DNA of 64,000 nt from Nitrospina sp. LS_NOB (GCA_001542995.1 LFLA01000014.1:144577-208576); one strand, 5' to 3'; positions 43,209 to 52,231 are shown, counted from the first letter of the stretch. The notes: generated by a model not told the origin, from the letters alone. Made by a program: numbers and translations.

Positions 43209-44807
43209 TCAGGGTAATTCCAGCGCCTTAAGTCTTTGCCACATGGAAATAACTTTTCGGCCATTGCGATCCTGATGTTTTCCGTCCCAAACGGCGAACG
43301 CCACCAGTACGGGATTTTTTCTTTTGAACTTTATATCCCATTTATTCAAAGAATCCAAGGCCCGAAAGAACACCACGCTCCATTTCCCCTCTTTCCAAAC
43401 CCCTTTACCCAGCACATTCTGCTTGGTTTGAGGCTGGGGCGTCAGCGTCCCAAACCCTTCCGCATTCAATTCTTCAACAGGAACATCCCTGAACGGATTA
43501 AGCGCATCGACCGGGTTGACTTCGCCTCCGAAGATCATGGTATCCAGATCCAGACCTTTGGTGGCGTATTCGAGCTTTTCCTTGGTTTCAATTTCCGTTT
43601 GCCAGTCCGCCCGCCACTGCCAGATGTTAACCACTTTGCCCCGGTTTCCCATGCCAAAGAACGGCTCATTGTGACCATGCTTGTGCAACAACACCTCGCC
43701 CAAGGCAAACTCCATAGCGATGGCGTCCTTAAAATCCTGATGACGGCTCGAAGTCCGATCCGGCTGAGAATCTTCCCACACCAACCGGAAGGCGATTCCC
43801 TCATCATTCACGACAGACTGGAACTGAATCTGGTCAACCGGATCCCTGCGCGCATTAAGGGGCATCGTGTGTATGTTCTGAACCGGAATATTTTCCCACA
43901 ACGGGTTCTCCGGGTCCATGTCAATTTCCTGATCAACGCGATACGTGGTCAGATCTATTTCGTATTTAGCCGGTTTGAATTCCTCTTTCCTGATTTCAGA
44001 TTCAATATAGGAGGACAAATCCCACCGTTCTTCATCCGTCAGGTGATTGTATGATTTCATCGGGGTGCCATCGATCCCCGTTGTTAAGATCAGGAACAAG
44101 TCTTTCTTATCGAATCCAAATTTAAACGTATTGGGATCTGTCAGATCATAAACGAACACTCGATGATCCCAGATATCATAAAGTTTAGCGGCAATGGGCC
44201 CATCGCCCTTCAAATCCGTCCCGTGACACCGTGAGCAACGCATTTCCTGATAAACCTTCTTACCCTTTTCAACAGATTCAGGGGTGGATGCAGGAACCGC
44301 TGGTATCGTTATTGCCTCTTTTGGTTTTTCCTTTTCAAACTTTTTCGAAAAAGTCTTAATATATTGGACAGCGCCCGAGATTTCATCTTCCGTCAGAGCC
44401 CCTCCCCATGAAGGCATGGAAGTACCCGGAACCCCACGACTGATGGTCCGGTGAATATCCTTATCCAGAGGAATCGAACCAAACGGAGTGGTTCGATATT
44501 TAAACACACCCTGCCTGAAATCCCTCGGCCATGGATAAAGATAGGCCATGGCTTTACCTCCGCCATTACCATCATCACCATGGCAAAACACGCACATATG
44601 CTTGTAAACCGTGGCACCCAGGCGCAGAAGATCCTTCTCCTGACCAGGTGAAGATGCCGAGCCATGAGCATTTTCCATAGGACCGTGAGCATACAAAGGC
44701 GTTATCCCAAACACCAACCCAAACAGGACCAGAAAAAAAATCAGGCTTTTTTGGTTAACGCACTCCCAAACTCGGAGTTGAAAGCGTATAAAGTTCTTCA
44801 TTGCCAT
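43209..44807 (-). CDS. Dihaem cytochrome c with ethylbenzene-dehydrogenase-type haem-binding domain (NXR gamma-like)
   Basis: 532 residues. A signal segment (residues 20-40) is followed by two cytochrome c domains with CVFCH (72-76) and CSRCH (191-195), candidate axial Met in GTSMPSW and GTPMKSY. A C-terminal EB_dh-like domain (about 265-530; NPLWENIPVQNI, GIAFRLVWEDSQ, AIAMEFAL, WQWRADWQ) follows, which binds haem b in gamma subunits of the DMSO-reductase family. This layout is that of nitrite oxidoreductase or chlorate-reductase-type electron-transfer subunits. No catalytic subunit is in the window. It overlaps the upstream gene by 53 bp. Confidence 0.82.
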   Translation of the reverse strand: MAMKNFIRFQLRVWECVNQKSLIFFLVLFGLVFGITPLYAHGPMENAHGSASSPGQEKDLLRLGATVYKHMCVFCHGDDGNGGGKAMAYLYPWPRDFRQGVFKYRTTPFGSIPLDKDIHRTISRGVPGTSMPSWGGALTEDEISGAVQYIKTFSKKFEKEKPKEAITIPAVPASTPESVEKGKKVYQEMRCSRCHGTDLKGDGPIAAKLYDIWDHRVFVYDLTDPNTFKFGFDKKDLFLILTTGIDGTPMKSYNHLTDEERWDLSSYIESEIRKEEFKPAKYEIDLTTYRVDQEIDMDPENPLWENIPVQNIHTMPLNARRDPVDQIQFQSVVNDEGIAFRLVWEDSQPDRTSSRHQDFKDAIAMEFALGEVLLHKHGHNEPFFGMGNRGKVVNIWQWRADWQTEIETKEKLEYATKGLDLDTMIFGGEVNPVDALNPFRDVPVEELNAEGFGTLTPQPQTKQNVLGKGVWKEGKWSVVFFRALDSLNKWDIKFKRKNPVLVAFAVWDGKHQDRNGRKVISMWQRLKALELP

Positions 44808-45228
44808 TTAAACCATCTTCCGCAACATCCACCCAGATATCATTGCAGTTGCGTTTCGAATCAACACCTTTGCAATAAAAGAGCGGATTGCGATTGGCAA
44901 AAAACACCACCGGATGGGAAAAATAAACACTCAGGTTATCGAACTTGGCAATCTCAATGGCCTGCTCTATCGTAGTCTCTTCAGCCGAGGCCTTGCGGAT
45001 CACTTTTCGAATGACCATATAATCCAGCTTGCCGTCCCGATCCAAATCGTAGTAGGTAGAAATCAAACCAGGCACACTCAACGATTCCCAGCCGCGATAG
45101 GAGGGGTGATTCCAACCGGGTTCTTTGGGAATTCCCAGATTTGATAAATCGGGCCCATCCTGCGCCCAGACCGAAACCGGTCCGAAAACAAATAAAATCA
45201 AGACAATGAGCAGAGCTGACTTTCTCAA
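44755..45228 (-). CDS. Small periplasmic protein of unknown function
   Basis: 157 residues with a signal peptide (KSALLIVLILFVFGPVSVWA). The mature protein has GWESLSVPGLISTYYDLDRDGKLDYMVIRKV, where DLDRDGKLD looks like a calcium-loop-type sequence, and two cysteines (LFYCKGV, KRNCNDI). Its 3' end overlaps the start of the dihaem cytochrome gene by 53 bp, so the two are translated together and probably act together in the periplasm. Family not recognised. Confidence 0.7.
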   Translation of the reverse strand: MRKSALLIVLILFVFGPVSVWAQDGPDLSNLGIPKEPGWNHPSYRGWESLSVPGLISTYYDLDRDGKLDYMVIRKVIRKASAEETTIEQAIEIAKFDNLSVYFSHPVVFFANRNPLFYCKGVDSKRNCNDIWVDVAEDGLNGNEELYTLSTPSLGVR

Positions 45229-45339
45229 TATCCCACCTACTTTGATCGGACGCCAAGAGCCGCCCTACCGTCTTTTGTAAAGGTTTAATACATTTAACCT
45301 AACACATTTCGATAATCAATCAAAAGCCTAATCCGGGCG

Positions 45340-45445
45340 GAGTACCTCCGCTGGTAATGGGCAATAGCTTTTTAAAGCCAGCTACGATGATCTCGGCTCA
45401 ATGAGCCTTTGCCCAACTACCTCCCACGTAAGTGGGTGGCTATTC
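45340..45445. repeat. Dispersed repeat family 2, copy h
   Basis: It holds CGGAGTACCTCCGCTGG, GGCAATAGCTTTTTAAAG and GATGATCTCGGCTCAATGAG. Its right part has replaced the end of a phosphonate-binding-protein gene. Confidence 0.55.
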
Positions 45446-45687
45446 CATGGCACTTGAGGTATCGGGGAAGATTTGAAAAAAACATCGTGCAGTCCGGTCG
45501 CTTTTTGTAGAAGCTGACTGATTTCCCGGCCTCCTTTCAGGATCACCGGCGCATCACCGGAAGGCACAAACATCATTCGCAGTGGATTTTCAGCAGACCC
45601 CAAAGATTGCGCCTCGGAAGCAAGAGGCAACACAAGCCAGAGCAGAAGAAAAATTTGCACTAAAAGGGGAACCCGATGGGTGATCAA
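45382..45687 (-). pseudogene. Truncated PhnD-like substrate-binding protein
   Basis: A signal peptide (LLVQIFLLLWLVLPLASEA) is followed by NPLRMMFVPSGDAPVILKG and ISQLLQKATGL, the standard start of phosphate/phosphonate ABC-transporter binding proteins. After about 70 residues the homology ends and the frame reads through repeat family 2 (from about 45440 down). The family normally has about 300 residues, so only a fragment remains. Confidence 0.65.
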
Positions 45688-45757
45688 GGAAGACTCCGGC
45701 GAAGAATTAAGTCAGGTCTATTATAGCATTTTGGCCGAGCCGGAAAAACGGCACAAA

Positions 45758-45793
45758 AAAAGGGGTGAACCGCATGAGCGGTTCACCCCTTTT
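45758..45793 (-). terminator. Rho-independent terminator of the cytochrome c gene
   Basis: A perfect 16-bp stem (AAAAGGGGTGAACCGC and its complement) with a 4-base loop, followed on the minus strand by TTTTTTTGTG. Confidence 0.9.
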
Positions 45794-45806
45794 AAAGGAA
45801 CTATAC

Positions 45807-46241
45807 TTATTTTACAAAGGTGCTGCGGATGTATTTGACGACATCCCAGATTTCTTTGTCTTTCAAGGTCTTTTTATGAGCCACCATACCGGTTCCCTTA
45901 GAACCATTTTTGATGATATGGAACATCTGGCCAGCAGAAACTTTTGCCATAGTTGCAGCACAGGTGAAATTACGCGGAGTTGGCTTCAGGGCTTTTCCCA
46001 ATTTTCCACCGCCATCGCCTTTTTTACCATGACACATTGAACAAGCCATCGGCTTGGCTTTCTTTAAGTAAATCTTTTTACCGTTTGCCGCATCCGCTTT
46101 CGCGGTCATATCCTTCTTACCAATAGCACCAGGAGCTGCTTTGGTTTTCCGCGGCTGCGGACATTTGGCAGCTGCAAACGTAGAGCTCACTGCAACCAAG
46201 CTGAAAATAACCATCACACTCAGTATCAAAGCCTTTTTCAT
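45807..46241 (-). CDS. Small periplasmic cytochrome c
   Basis: 144 residues. Signal peptide of about 24 residues (ALILSVMVIFSLVAVSSTFA). One haem site CSMCH at 67-71, with a later Met in GTGMVAHKK as likely sixth ligand. The Lys-rich sequence (pI clearly high) suggests docking to an acidic partner. Monocistronic with a strong terminator. It may shuttle electrons from the dihaem protein's partner complex; that link is inferred from proximity. Confidence 0.9.
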   Translation of the reverse strand: MKKALILSVMVIFSLVAVSSTFAAAKCPQPRKTKAAPGAIGKKDMTAKADAANGKKIYLKKAKPMACSMCHGKKGDGGGKLGKALKPTPRNFTCAATMAKVSAGQMFHIIKNGSKGTGMVAHKKTLKDKEIWDVVKYIRSTFVK

Positions 46242-47010
46242 CTAACAATCTCCTCTTAATTAGTGAATTGAACTTAAAATTATCACTCCAACCTTAAAAT
46301 CGGGTCTGACCTTTCAAATTATTACCAGCTGGGTTCAAGGCAAGGAAACAACAAACCTCAAAAAATCAAAACCTTAAACCTTCGCCAGTGATTTACTTCC
46401 GCAAAAATTCGCATTTTAAAAAAGAGCATCGCATTATAATCCATTCCAATACCCTGTCAACAGAAAATTCCCCGGCTGAAAACAGAGCGACACACCTTGA
46501 CATTCATCGAAAATCCAACCCTTTTTCCCTGGTTTCAGGCCAGCCCTCCAGGGGGTTTTCCATTTTTTCGACAAGCCTATTAATCCATTGAAAGTAATTG
46601 GGTAATTTTATTTTTTGATTGTTGAACCCATCACCATCGGGGCAATTTTCTTGATAGCCCTGCCCGAATAACGTATATTTAAACCATAACCGAGGTTGGT
46701 TTAGAATTTCCGCGGTTTCAGGTTTCAAAACTCCTGGAATTTGGCTGTCGCGATGGTGGCCCGGTATGGGGGCCTCAGAACAATCTGTTTTGAGGGGGCC
46801 TTCCTCTTGAATCAGTGCGTGAAGCCATTGCTTTCAAAGGCCCTCTAAAATAATCCCCCCCAAAATACAAGTGTTCTCATAACTTTTCAACTTTGAGAAG
46901 TACAGGGAATTTTTGTCGTTGGGCAGGGCGGATCGAAATGATTGAAATCATAAAATCCGCTAAATATCAGTGAGTTGTAAAACGTTAATTTTTTTAATTG
47001 GCGGTGAGAG
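46242..47010. other. Intergenic region without recognised gene
   Basis: About 770 bases between divergent genes. A 74-codon minus-strand frame at 46504-46728 matches nothing I know. An imperfect inverted repeat (GAGGGGGCC/AGGCCCTC) lies at about 46780-46845. Confidence 0.4.
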
Positions 47011-48174
47011 ATGAATATTTTGTTTAAGCACCTCAATCCAGATAAGAAAAAGCCCAAGTATTTAACCAGGCTTGACCAGATCCCCCAGTTGACCGAATCG
47101 GAAAAACGGGAACTGCAAAAAGTTAACGATAAGTTTGTATTCCGCACCAATGATTATTATCAGTCGCTGATTGATTGGGATGACCCCAATGATCCGATCA
47201 AACGGATCATCATGCCGGATGTTCAGGAACTCAGCGAATGGGGCGAACTGGATGCCTCCAACGAAGAAAAATACACCAAAGTTCGCGGCTTGGAACATAA
47301 ATATACCTCCACGGCTCTGCTTTTGGTCAACGAGGTTTGTGCCGCCTATTGCCGGTTCTGTTTTCGCAAACGCCTGTTCATGAATGAAAACGATGAGGTG
47401 ACCAAAGACATCTCCGAGGGACTGGAATACATCAAAAATAACAAACAGATTAGTAATGTGCTACTGACCGGTGGCGATCCTCTGGTTATGTCCACCAGCA
47501 AGCTCGAACCCATCATCAAGCAACTTCGTGAGATCGACCATGTCAAGATTATCCGGATCGGTACCAAGGTTCCAGCATTTAATCCTTTTAGAATATTGAA
47601 TGACCCCTCTTTGCTGGAAATGTTCAAAACCTACAGCACAAGCGAAAAGAAAATCTACGTCATGGCGCATTTCAATCACTCGAGGGAGCTCACTCCGGAG
47701 GCCATTGAAGGCTTGAACCTGCTGATGAAGTCGGGAGTTTCGCTGGTCAACCAAACTCCTTTAGTACAAGGTGTCAATGATGACCCGGAAGTGCTTGCCG
47801 ATTTGTTTTCCAAACTTTCCTATATTGGCGTTCCCCCGTATTATGTCTTTCTGTGCCGCCCCACTCTGGGCAACGAAACTTACTCTGTACCGGTTGAACG
47901 TGGCTACGAAATATTTGAAAAGTCCAAGACCCTTTGTTCAGGTCTGGCCAAGCGTGCACGTCTGGTCATGTCGCATGAGTCCGGAAAAATTGAAGTGGTC
48001 GGAATGACCGAAGATCAGATTTTCTTCAAATATGCTCGAGCCGCAGAAGATAATAACAACGCCCGATTCCTGGCCTTTTACAGAAACCCCAAGGCCTGCT
48101 GGTTTGATGATTATCAGGAAGCTCTGGATGAGTTTTCCTTATTTTCCGAAACTGCTAAAGTCGGCTGCCTCTGA
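47011..48174 (+). CDS. KamA-family radical SAM protein (lysine 2,3-aminomutase-like)
   Basis: 387 residues. The radical SAM cluster motif CAAYCRFC (cysteines 110, 114, 117) and FRKRLF follow the family pattern, as do LLTGGDPLVMS and RIGTKVPAFNP. Members are PLP- and SAM-dependent aminomutases acting on lysine, glutamate or EF-P lysine. The classical PLP-lysine segment is not obvious in the C-terminal part, so it may be a KamA-family enzyme with another reaction. It stands alone between two gene-poor intervals. Confidence 0.82.
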   Translation: MNILFKHLNPDKKKPKYLTRLDQIPQLTESEKRELQKVNDKFVFRTNDYYQSLIDWDDPNDPIKRIIMPDVQELSEWGELDASNEEKYTKVRGLEHKYTSTALLLVNEVCAAYCRFCFRKRLFMNENDEVTKDISEGLEYIKNNKQISNVLLTGGDPLVMSTSKLEPIIKQLREIDHVKIIRIGTKVPAFNPFRILNDPSLLEMFKTYSTSEKKIYVMAHFNHSRELTPEAIEGLNLLMKSGVSLVNQTPLVQGVNDDPEVLADLFSKLSYIGVPPYYVFLCRPTLGNETYSVPVERGYEIFEKSKTLCSGLAKRARLVMSHESGKIEVVGMTEDQIFFKYARAAEDNNNARFLAFYRNPKACWFDDYQEALDEFSLFSETAKVGCL

Positions 48175-48787
48175 ATCTCGAGGTTTGCGCCTGGAGCAAA
48201 AAAACCACAACCCGCCTTTTATAATTAAGGAAAAATAAGATGATTAAGCTCAAGATTACTCCAGCCTAGGCACGGCAAGAGTTGGGTGCCATACCTCACG
48301 CAACTTGTCAGAAAGCGATTCCTGGGAACTGGGTTGTTGACCAGGGCGGAAACGTATGCCCACAGAGCATACTTTGGCTATTTTGCTGGGCAAAAACGGG
48401 TATGAACAGTGACCGTGCGGCCGAAGAAGCAAAGAGAGCGTTCGACAACATTTTTAACCACTCATACGAGTGGCTGAGTCACAAAATATCTCATAAATAT
48501 GCCCGGGGGAATAGGTATAAGAAGTCCGACATTACAAATGACTTTCAAGCTCGCCTTTAAAATTCCAAATAGAGCAAAGAGGCACCGTGCGCCTGTTAGA
48601 CAGGCGGAATCCTGAAAAATTTTCTGGCCCGCCATGCCCAACGCATACTGGTAAAAAACGAGTTTTTCCTGTACCGCTTTGTGCTAGACTTGGAACCTGG
48701 AAATCCGAATAAAAACTCAGGCCTTATATCCGTTCCCCTGAATCATTGAAGAATGGGTGTCGGGCTTTTATATTTGAAGGATAAAAT
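48175..48787. other. Intergenic region with possible decayed reading frame
   Basis: About 610 bases. Two plus-strand frames (around 48250-48410 and 48400-48560) look protein-like, for example YAHRAYFGYFAGQKR then MNSDRAAEEAKRAFDNIF. They are out of phase, suggesting an old frameshifted gene. No family is recognised. Confidence 0.35.
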
Positions 48788-49390
48788 ATGGAGCGGCTTG
48801 CTGGCAAAAACATACTGATCGTCATCCCCAAGGACTATTACATGGAGAGCGAACTCACTCCGGTTCTCGAATCCATGAATGCGGAGGGGGCCAACATCTT
48901 AGTGGCCTCCAACAAATTGAAAGAATCCGTCGGAATGAAGGGCGGCAAATTCAAGCCGGATGTCCTGATTGTTGACGCAATAGAAGGTATCACCGGTGAC
49001 AGTTATGTTTCCGCCGGCAAAGGGGTGCGCCAGATCAAAGGGGTTTTTCATGGAGTCGTTGTCATAGGGGGAAATGGGGCCAGATCTTATCTGTGGAAAG
49101 ATGAACTTCTGCGGCTCCTGATCCACGACCGCTACCGTTCCCGGATGGTAATCGCAGCCATCGGTAGCGCTGTTCCCTGCCTTGGGAAAGCCGGACTCCT
49201 GCAAAGCCTCGAAGTCACCACCGAGCCCGGAAACAAAAAAGCTATCGCCGCTTTGGAAGATTCCAAAGCCGTTCTGGTGGATGAGCCGATGACCGTCACC
49301 GACCGTATTTTCACGGTGCGGGACGCAAACGCTATTCCTGCTTTTCTTGACCCCTTCATAGAAGAAGTGGCGAAAACACCTACAAAATAG
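48788..49390 (+). CDS. DJ-1/PfpI-family protein lacking the canonical cysteine
   Basis: 200 residues with the class-I-glutamine-amidotransferase-like fold of DJ-1: ILIVIPKDYYMESELTPVLE at the start, GVVVIGGNGARSYL, then the nucleophile elbow. There the usual A-I-C-H/S is replaced by AAIGSAVPCLGKAGLL: Gly at the nucleophile position with a Cys four residues later. The catalytic Glu (YYMESEL) is kept. It is either inactive as a typical DJ-1 enzyme or uses the shifted Cys. Family clear, function not. Confidence 0.78.
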   Translation: MERLAGKNILIVIPKDYYMESELTPVLESMNAEGANILVASNKLKESVGMKGGKFKPDVLIVDAIEGITGDSYVSAGKGVRQIKGVFHGVVVIGGNGARSYLWKDELLRLLIHDRYRSRMVIAAIGSAVPCLGKAGLLQSLEVTTEPGNKKAIAALEDSKAVLVDEPMTVTDRIFTVRDANAIPAFLDPFIEEVAKTPTK

Positions 49391-49399
49391 CCATTCTTC

Positions 49400-49750
49400 T
49401 CAGCCTTGACTCCGTCTTTCTTCCTGAGTTCGGATGATTTTCAACCTGAGCTTGATCGCGTCATTCAGACTTTGGACAGTACGATCATTAGAATCCGGGA
49501 AATGCAGCTTCTGGTTGAACTCATCCAGTGAGTGGGTTTCAAGCAACTTGGCAAACGCCTCGTCCACAAAAGGCCGGGTCATCTTCACCACACCCTCTAA
49601 ATAGACAGAAATTTTTTCGTACTTGTCCCAGTTATCAAGGATGAGACTTTGGATCGTATCCCCGGCAGGCTCCCCCTCCTCCGACGTTCTTCCCGCTGGA
49701 GTCGAGGTACCCATGATTTCATAAACGTTGATTTTAAATTCGCTTTCCAT
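49400..49750 (-). CDS. STAS-like DUF4325 domain protein
   Basis: 116 residues. ISVYLEGVVKMTRPFVDEAF and LDEFNQKLHFPDS followed by DAIKLRLKIIR fit the DUF4325 STAS-like family, which often works in regulatory switches, sometimes paired with a histidine-kinase-type ATPase. No such partner is nearby. 30 bp separate it from the cyclophilin gene on the same strand. Confidence 0.65.
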   Translation of the reverse strand: MESEFKINVYEIMGTSTPAGRTSEEGEPAGDTIQSLILDNWDKYEKISVYLEGVVKMTRPFVDEAFAKLLETHSLDEFNQKLHFPDSNDRTVQSLNDAIKLRLKIIRTQEERRSQG

Positions 49751-49780
49751 ATCTACCCTGCCTTAACGGGAATGTTTTCC

Positions 49781-50335
49781 CTAACGGTTAACAATTTTAA
49801 CGGACTTCATTTCCACTCTTTCTTCGGGGTTGTCCCGGGAATCGCGCGATACGCTCACGATCTTGTCGGCAACTTCCATTCCATCAATCACCCTGCCGAA
49901 AACAGTATACTGGTTGTCCAGAAAATGCGAGTCCTTGACCACAATATAAAACTGCGAACCGGCACTGTTGGGGTCCTGTGACCGCGCCATAGAAAGAATT
50001 CCCCGGTCATGCGGCGTATCATTGAATTCCGCCTTGATAGTGTAACCGGGGCCTCCCATTCCGTGTGTGGAACGGTTTGTGCTCTTGGAATTGGGGTCCC
50101 CGCCTTGAATCATAAAACCGGGAATCACACGGTGGAACGTGGTGCCATCATAAAAGCCCTTCCTGGCCAAGTCTTTAAAGTTTTTGGCATGTCCCGGTGC
50201 TTTATCTTCCAGAAACTCCAACTCAATGTTTCCCATCGTCGTCTCTATTATTGCAATCTCACCACCGAACGCCGAAGTTCCAGCCATCAGAACACCCATC
50301 AGGCACACAGCAATTCCTTTAACAAACAAATTCAT
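49781..50335 (-). CDS. Periplasmic cyclophilin-type peptidyl-prolyl isomerase
   Basis: 184 residues. Signal peptide (VKGIAVCLMGVLMAGTSAFGG), then a compact cyclophilin: GFYDGTTFHRVIPGFMIQGGD with active-site Arg and Phe, FNDTPHDRGILSMAR, SAGSQFYIVV and FGRVIDGMEV. It catalyses proline isomerisation in the periplasm. The gene order with the STAS-like gene suggests co-transcription. Confidence 0.93.
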   Translation of the reverse strand: MNLFVKGIAVCLMGVLMAGTSAFGGEIAIIETTMGNIELEFLEDKAPGHAKNFKDLARKGFYDGTTFHRVIPGFMIQGGDPNSKSTNRSTHGMGGPGYTIKAEFNDTPHDRGILSMARSQDPNSAGSQFYIVVKDSHFLDNQYTVFGRVIDGMEVADKIVSVSRDSRDNPEERVEMKSVKIVNR

Positions 50336-50555
50336 GAAACCTCCAGGTAAAAAAGGGATAATAGTCAGATATATTAATTTGTTTCCCGATTTTTATCTAA
50401 TATGTTTCCAGGGAAAATGGTCCGATCAAGATAATTTTAAGAGAGGTATTTTATCAGGTTGCCGGGAAAGTCTCAATAAATGTCATGAGCCTTAAATCCG
50501 CATTTCTCATTTGCAACTGCCTTTTGGCCAGACTGGCCCTGGCCTGTCTGGTTTG

Positions 50556-50878
50556 AGCGAGATTACCCCTGCGGGGCACGAAAGCTTGGGTGAAACATCA
50601 CGTCTTCACTGCGTTCAGAATGACAAGAAACGCCAATTTGTCATCCTCGAGGAGCCGAAGGCGACGAAGGATCTCGCCTTGCACTAACTTGGAGATTCTT
50701 CACTGCGTTCAGAATGACAAGAAACGCCAATTTATCATCCTCGAGGAGCCGAAGGCGACGAAGGATCTCGCTTTTCTGTTTTTTCGGCTTACGCAGAGAT
50801 TCTTCGTCACGTTGTTCCTCAGAATGACAACACACTGAAGCGAGATTACCCCTGCGGGGCACGAAAGCTTGGGTGAAA
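50556..50878. repeat. Dispersed repeat family 1 block
   Basis: The block begins and ends with the same 40-bp sequence (50556-50595 and 50839-50878), starting AGCGAGATTACCCCTGCGGG. Between them lie two copies of the GCGTTCAGAATGACAAGAAA module and two of GGAGCCGAAGGCGACGAAGG. Neighbouring DNA (50336-50555 and 50879-51091) has no recognised gene. Confidence 0.7.
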
Positions 50879-51091
50879 AGGTCAGCACAAGCCCCTTCAT
50901 TTTATAGAAAGCACTACCGGGTTCTTTAATTAACGTATATTGAACCCGTTTCCGGGTTTTCCAGATCATAAAGGGGTTGACAGGCCACACCGCCTGCGAA
51001 ATAATAGGCTAATTCTCTATTTTTTAAGTACTTATATGAGCCGGGCCGGAGCATTGCGGTTCGGCACTTTATATAGAAATAATTCCTGTTT

Positions 51092-52231
51092 ATGGACGTT
51101 TACTGGGAACAATTCAAAACCCCTTTCCTCTGCTTTGCCGGTTTTTCGGGGGTAGGTAAAACCACCTTGCTGGAACGGTTGACCAAGCGGTTTGCTGAAG
51201 AAGACATTCGTGTTGGTTATTACAAACACGATTCGCACCGCTTCAAGATGGACAAAACCGGGAAAGACACCGCGCGTGTTCGTGAAGCTGGCGCCGGGAT
51301 TGTGGCGATCAATGACCCGACCCACTTTGGAGTGCTGGCAGATAATGATTTCAAGCAACTCACGATCACGCATGCATTAGAACGCTGTGACTGTATATTG
51401 ATAGAAGGATACAAGCAGTCTCCATTCAACAAAATTGTGTTTCTTGATGGCGTAGGCAAACTGCCGATTCCCCCTGACAGCAAGGGAATTTGTGCAATTG
51501 TGCATCAAGGGACGGGACCACTGAAACAGTTTGTTGAGCAGGGCATTCCTCTATTCCATCGAGACGAGATAGAAAAAATCTTTGACTTTGTTAATGGTCA
51601 TTTCAAAAGATGTGCCAGCGAACTTTTTGGAGCTGTTTTTGTAGGAGGTGAAAGCAAGCGAATGGGAAAACCAAAGTTTTCGCTAACCTATGATGGCATA
51701 TCGGGAACAGAGAAGGCGGTCAAACTGTTGAGCAAATTTTGCAATAAAGTATTTCTTTCCTCGCGGGCCGATCTAGATATGAGTTCTTTGACAAAAATCA
51801 ATAATGTCGAACGGATCAACGATGATCATACCGGACTCGGCCCGGTAGGTGGACTCGCTACCCTGATGAGCCGGTTCCCGGAAAAGGCATGGCTGGTCAC
51901 CGCCTGCGATATGCCCTTTTTAAAAGAAGATGATTTCGCGACAATATTACAAAAGCGAGACCCATTAAGATATGGTACCTGCTATGTTCAAAAAGGCCGT
52001 TTCGGTTATGAGCCAATGTGCGCCATTTACGAACCAAAATTCATCGTTCCTCTTTTTGAAGCCATGTCAAGACGAGAGCTTTCCTTGTCCGGGATTATTG
52101 AGGCACTCCCATTTAAAAAATTAAAGATCGACGAAGCGGACCGGTCAAAGTTTATGAACATCAACACAACGGAAGATTATGAGAAGAGGAACAAAAGAAT
52201 AATCCTGTATCAAAAGAAGGAACCATCATGA
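51092..52231 (+). CDS. Bifunctional MobB-MobA molybdenum cofactor protein
   Basis: 379 residues. Residues 10-165 are MobB, a GTP-binding P-loop protein (FAGFSGVGKTTLLERL, RCDCILIEGYKQSPFNKI). From about 178 a MobA domain follows (GAVFVGGESKRMGKPK, THITACDMPFL-like LVTACDMPFLKE), which attaches GMP to molybdopterin. The fused form supplies bis-MGD cofactor for DMSO-reductase-type enzymes such as NXR or nitrate reductase. MobA's usual LAGG is FVGG here. It overlaps moeA by 4 bp. Confidence 0.92.
   Translation: MDVYWEQFKTPFLCFAGFSGVGKTTLLERLTKRFAEEDIRVGYYKHDSHRFKMDKTGKDTARVREAGAGIVAINDPTHFGVLADNDFKQLTITHALERCDCILIEGYKQSPFNKIVFLDGVGKLPIPPDSKGICAIVHQGTGPLKQFVEQGIPLFHRDEIEKIFDFVNGHFKRCASELFGAVFVGGESKRMGKPKFSLTYDGISGTEKAVKLLSKFCNKVFLSSRADLDMSSLTKINNVERINDDHTGLGPVGGLATLMSRFPEKAWLVTACDMPFLKEDDFATILQKRDPLRYGTCYVQKGRFGYEPMCAIYEPKFIVPLFEAMSRRELSLSGIIEALPFKKLKIDEADRSKFMNINTTEDYEKRNKRIILYQKKEPS

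Noticed and set aside
20061..46241. Magnetosome island
   Set aside because: TPR proteins and a dense accessory region are suggestive, but no mam or mad signature gene is present.
46504..46728. 74-codon minus-strand frame
   Set aside because: No ribosome-binding site, family or neighbour context; left as intergenic.
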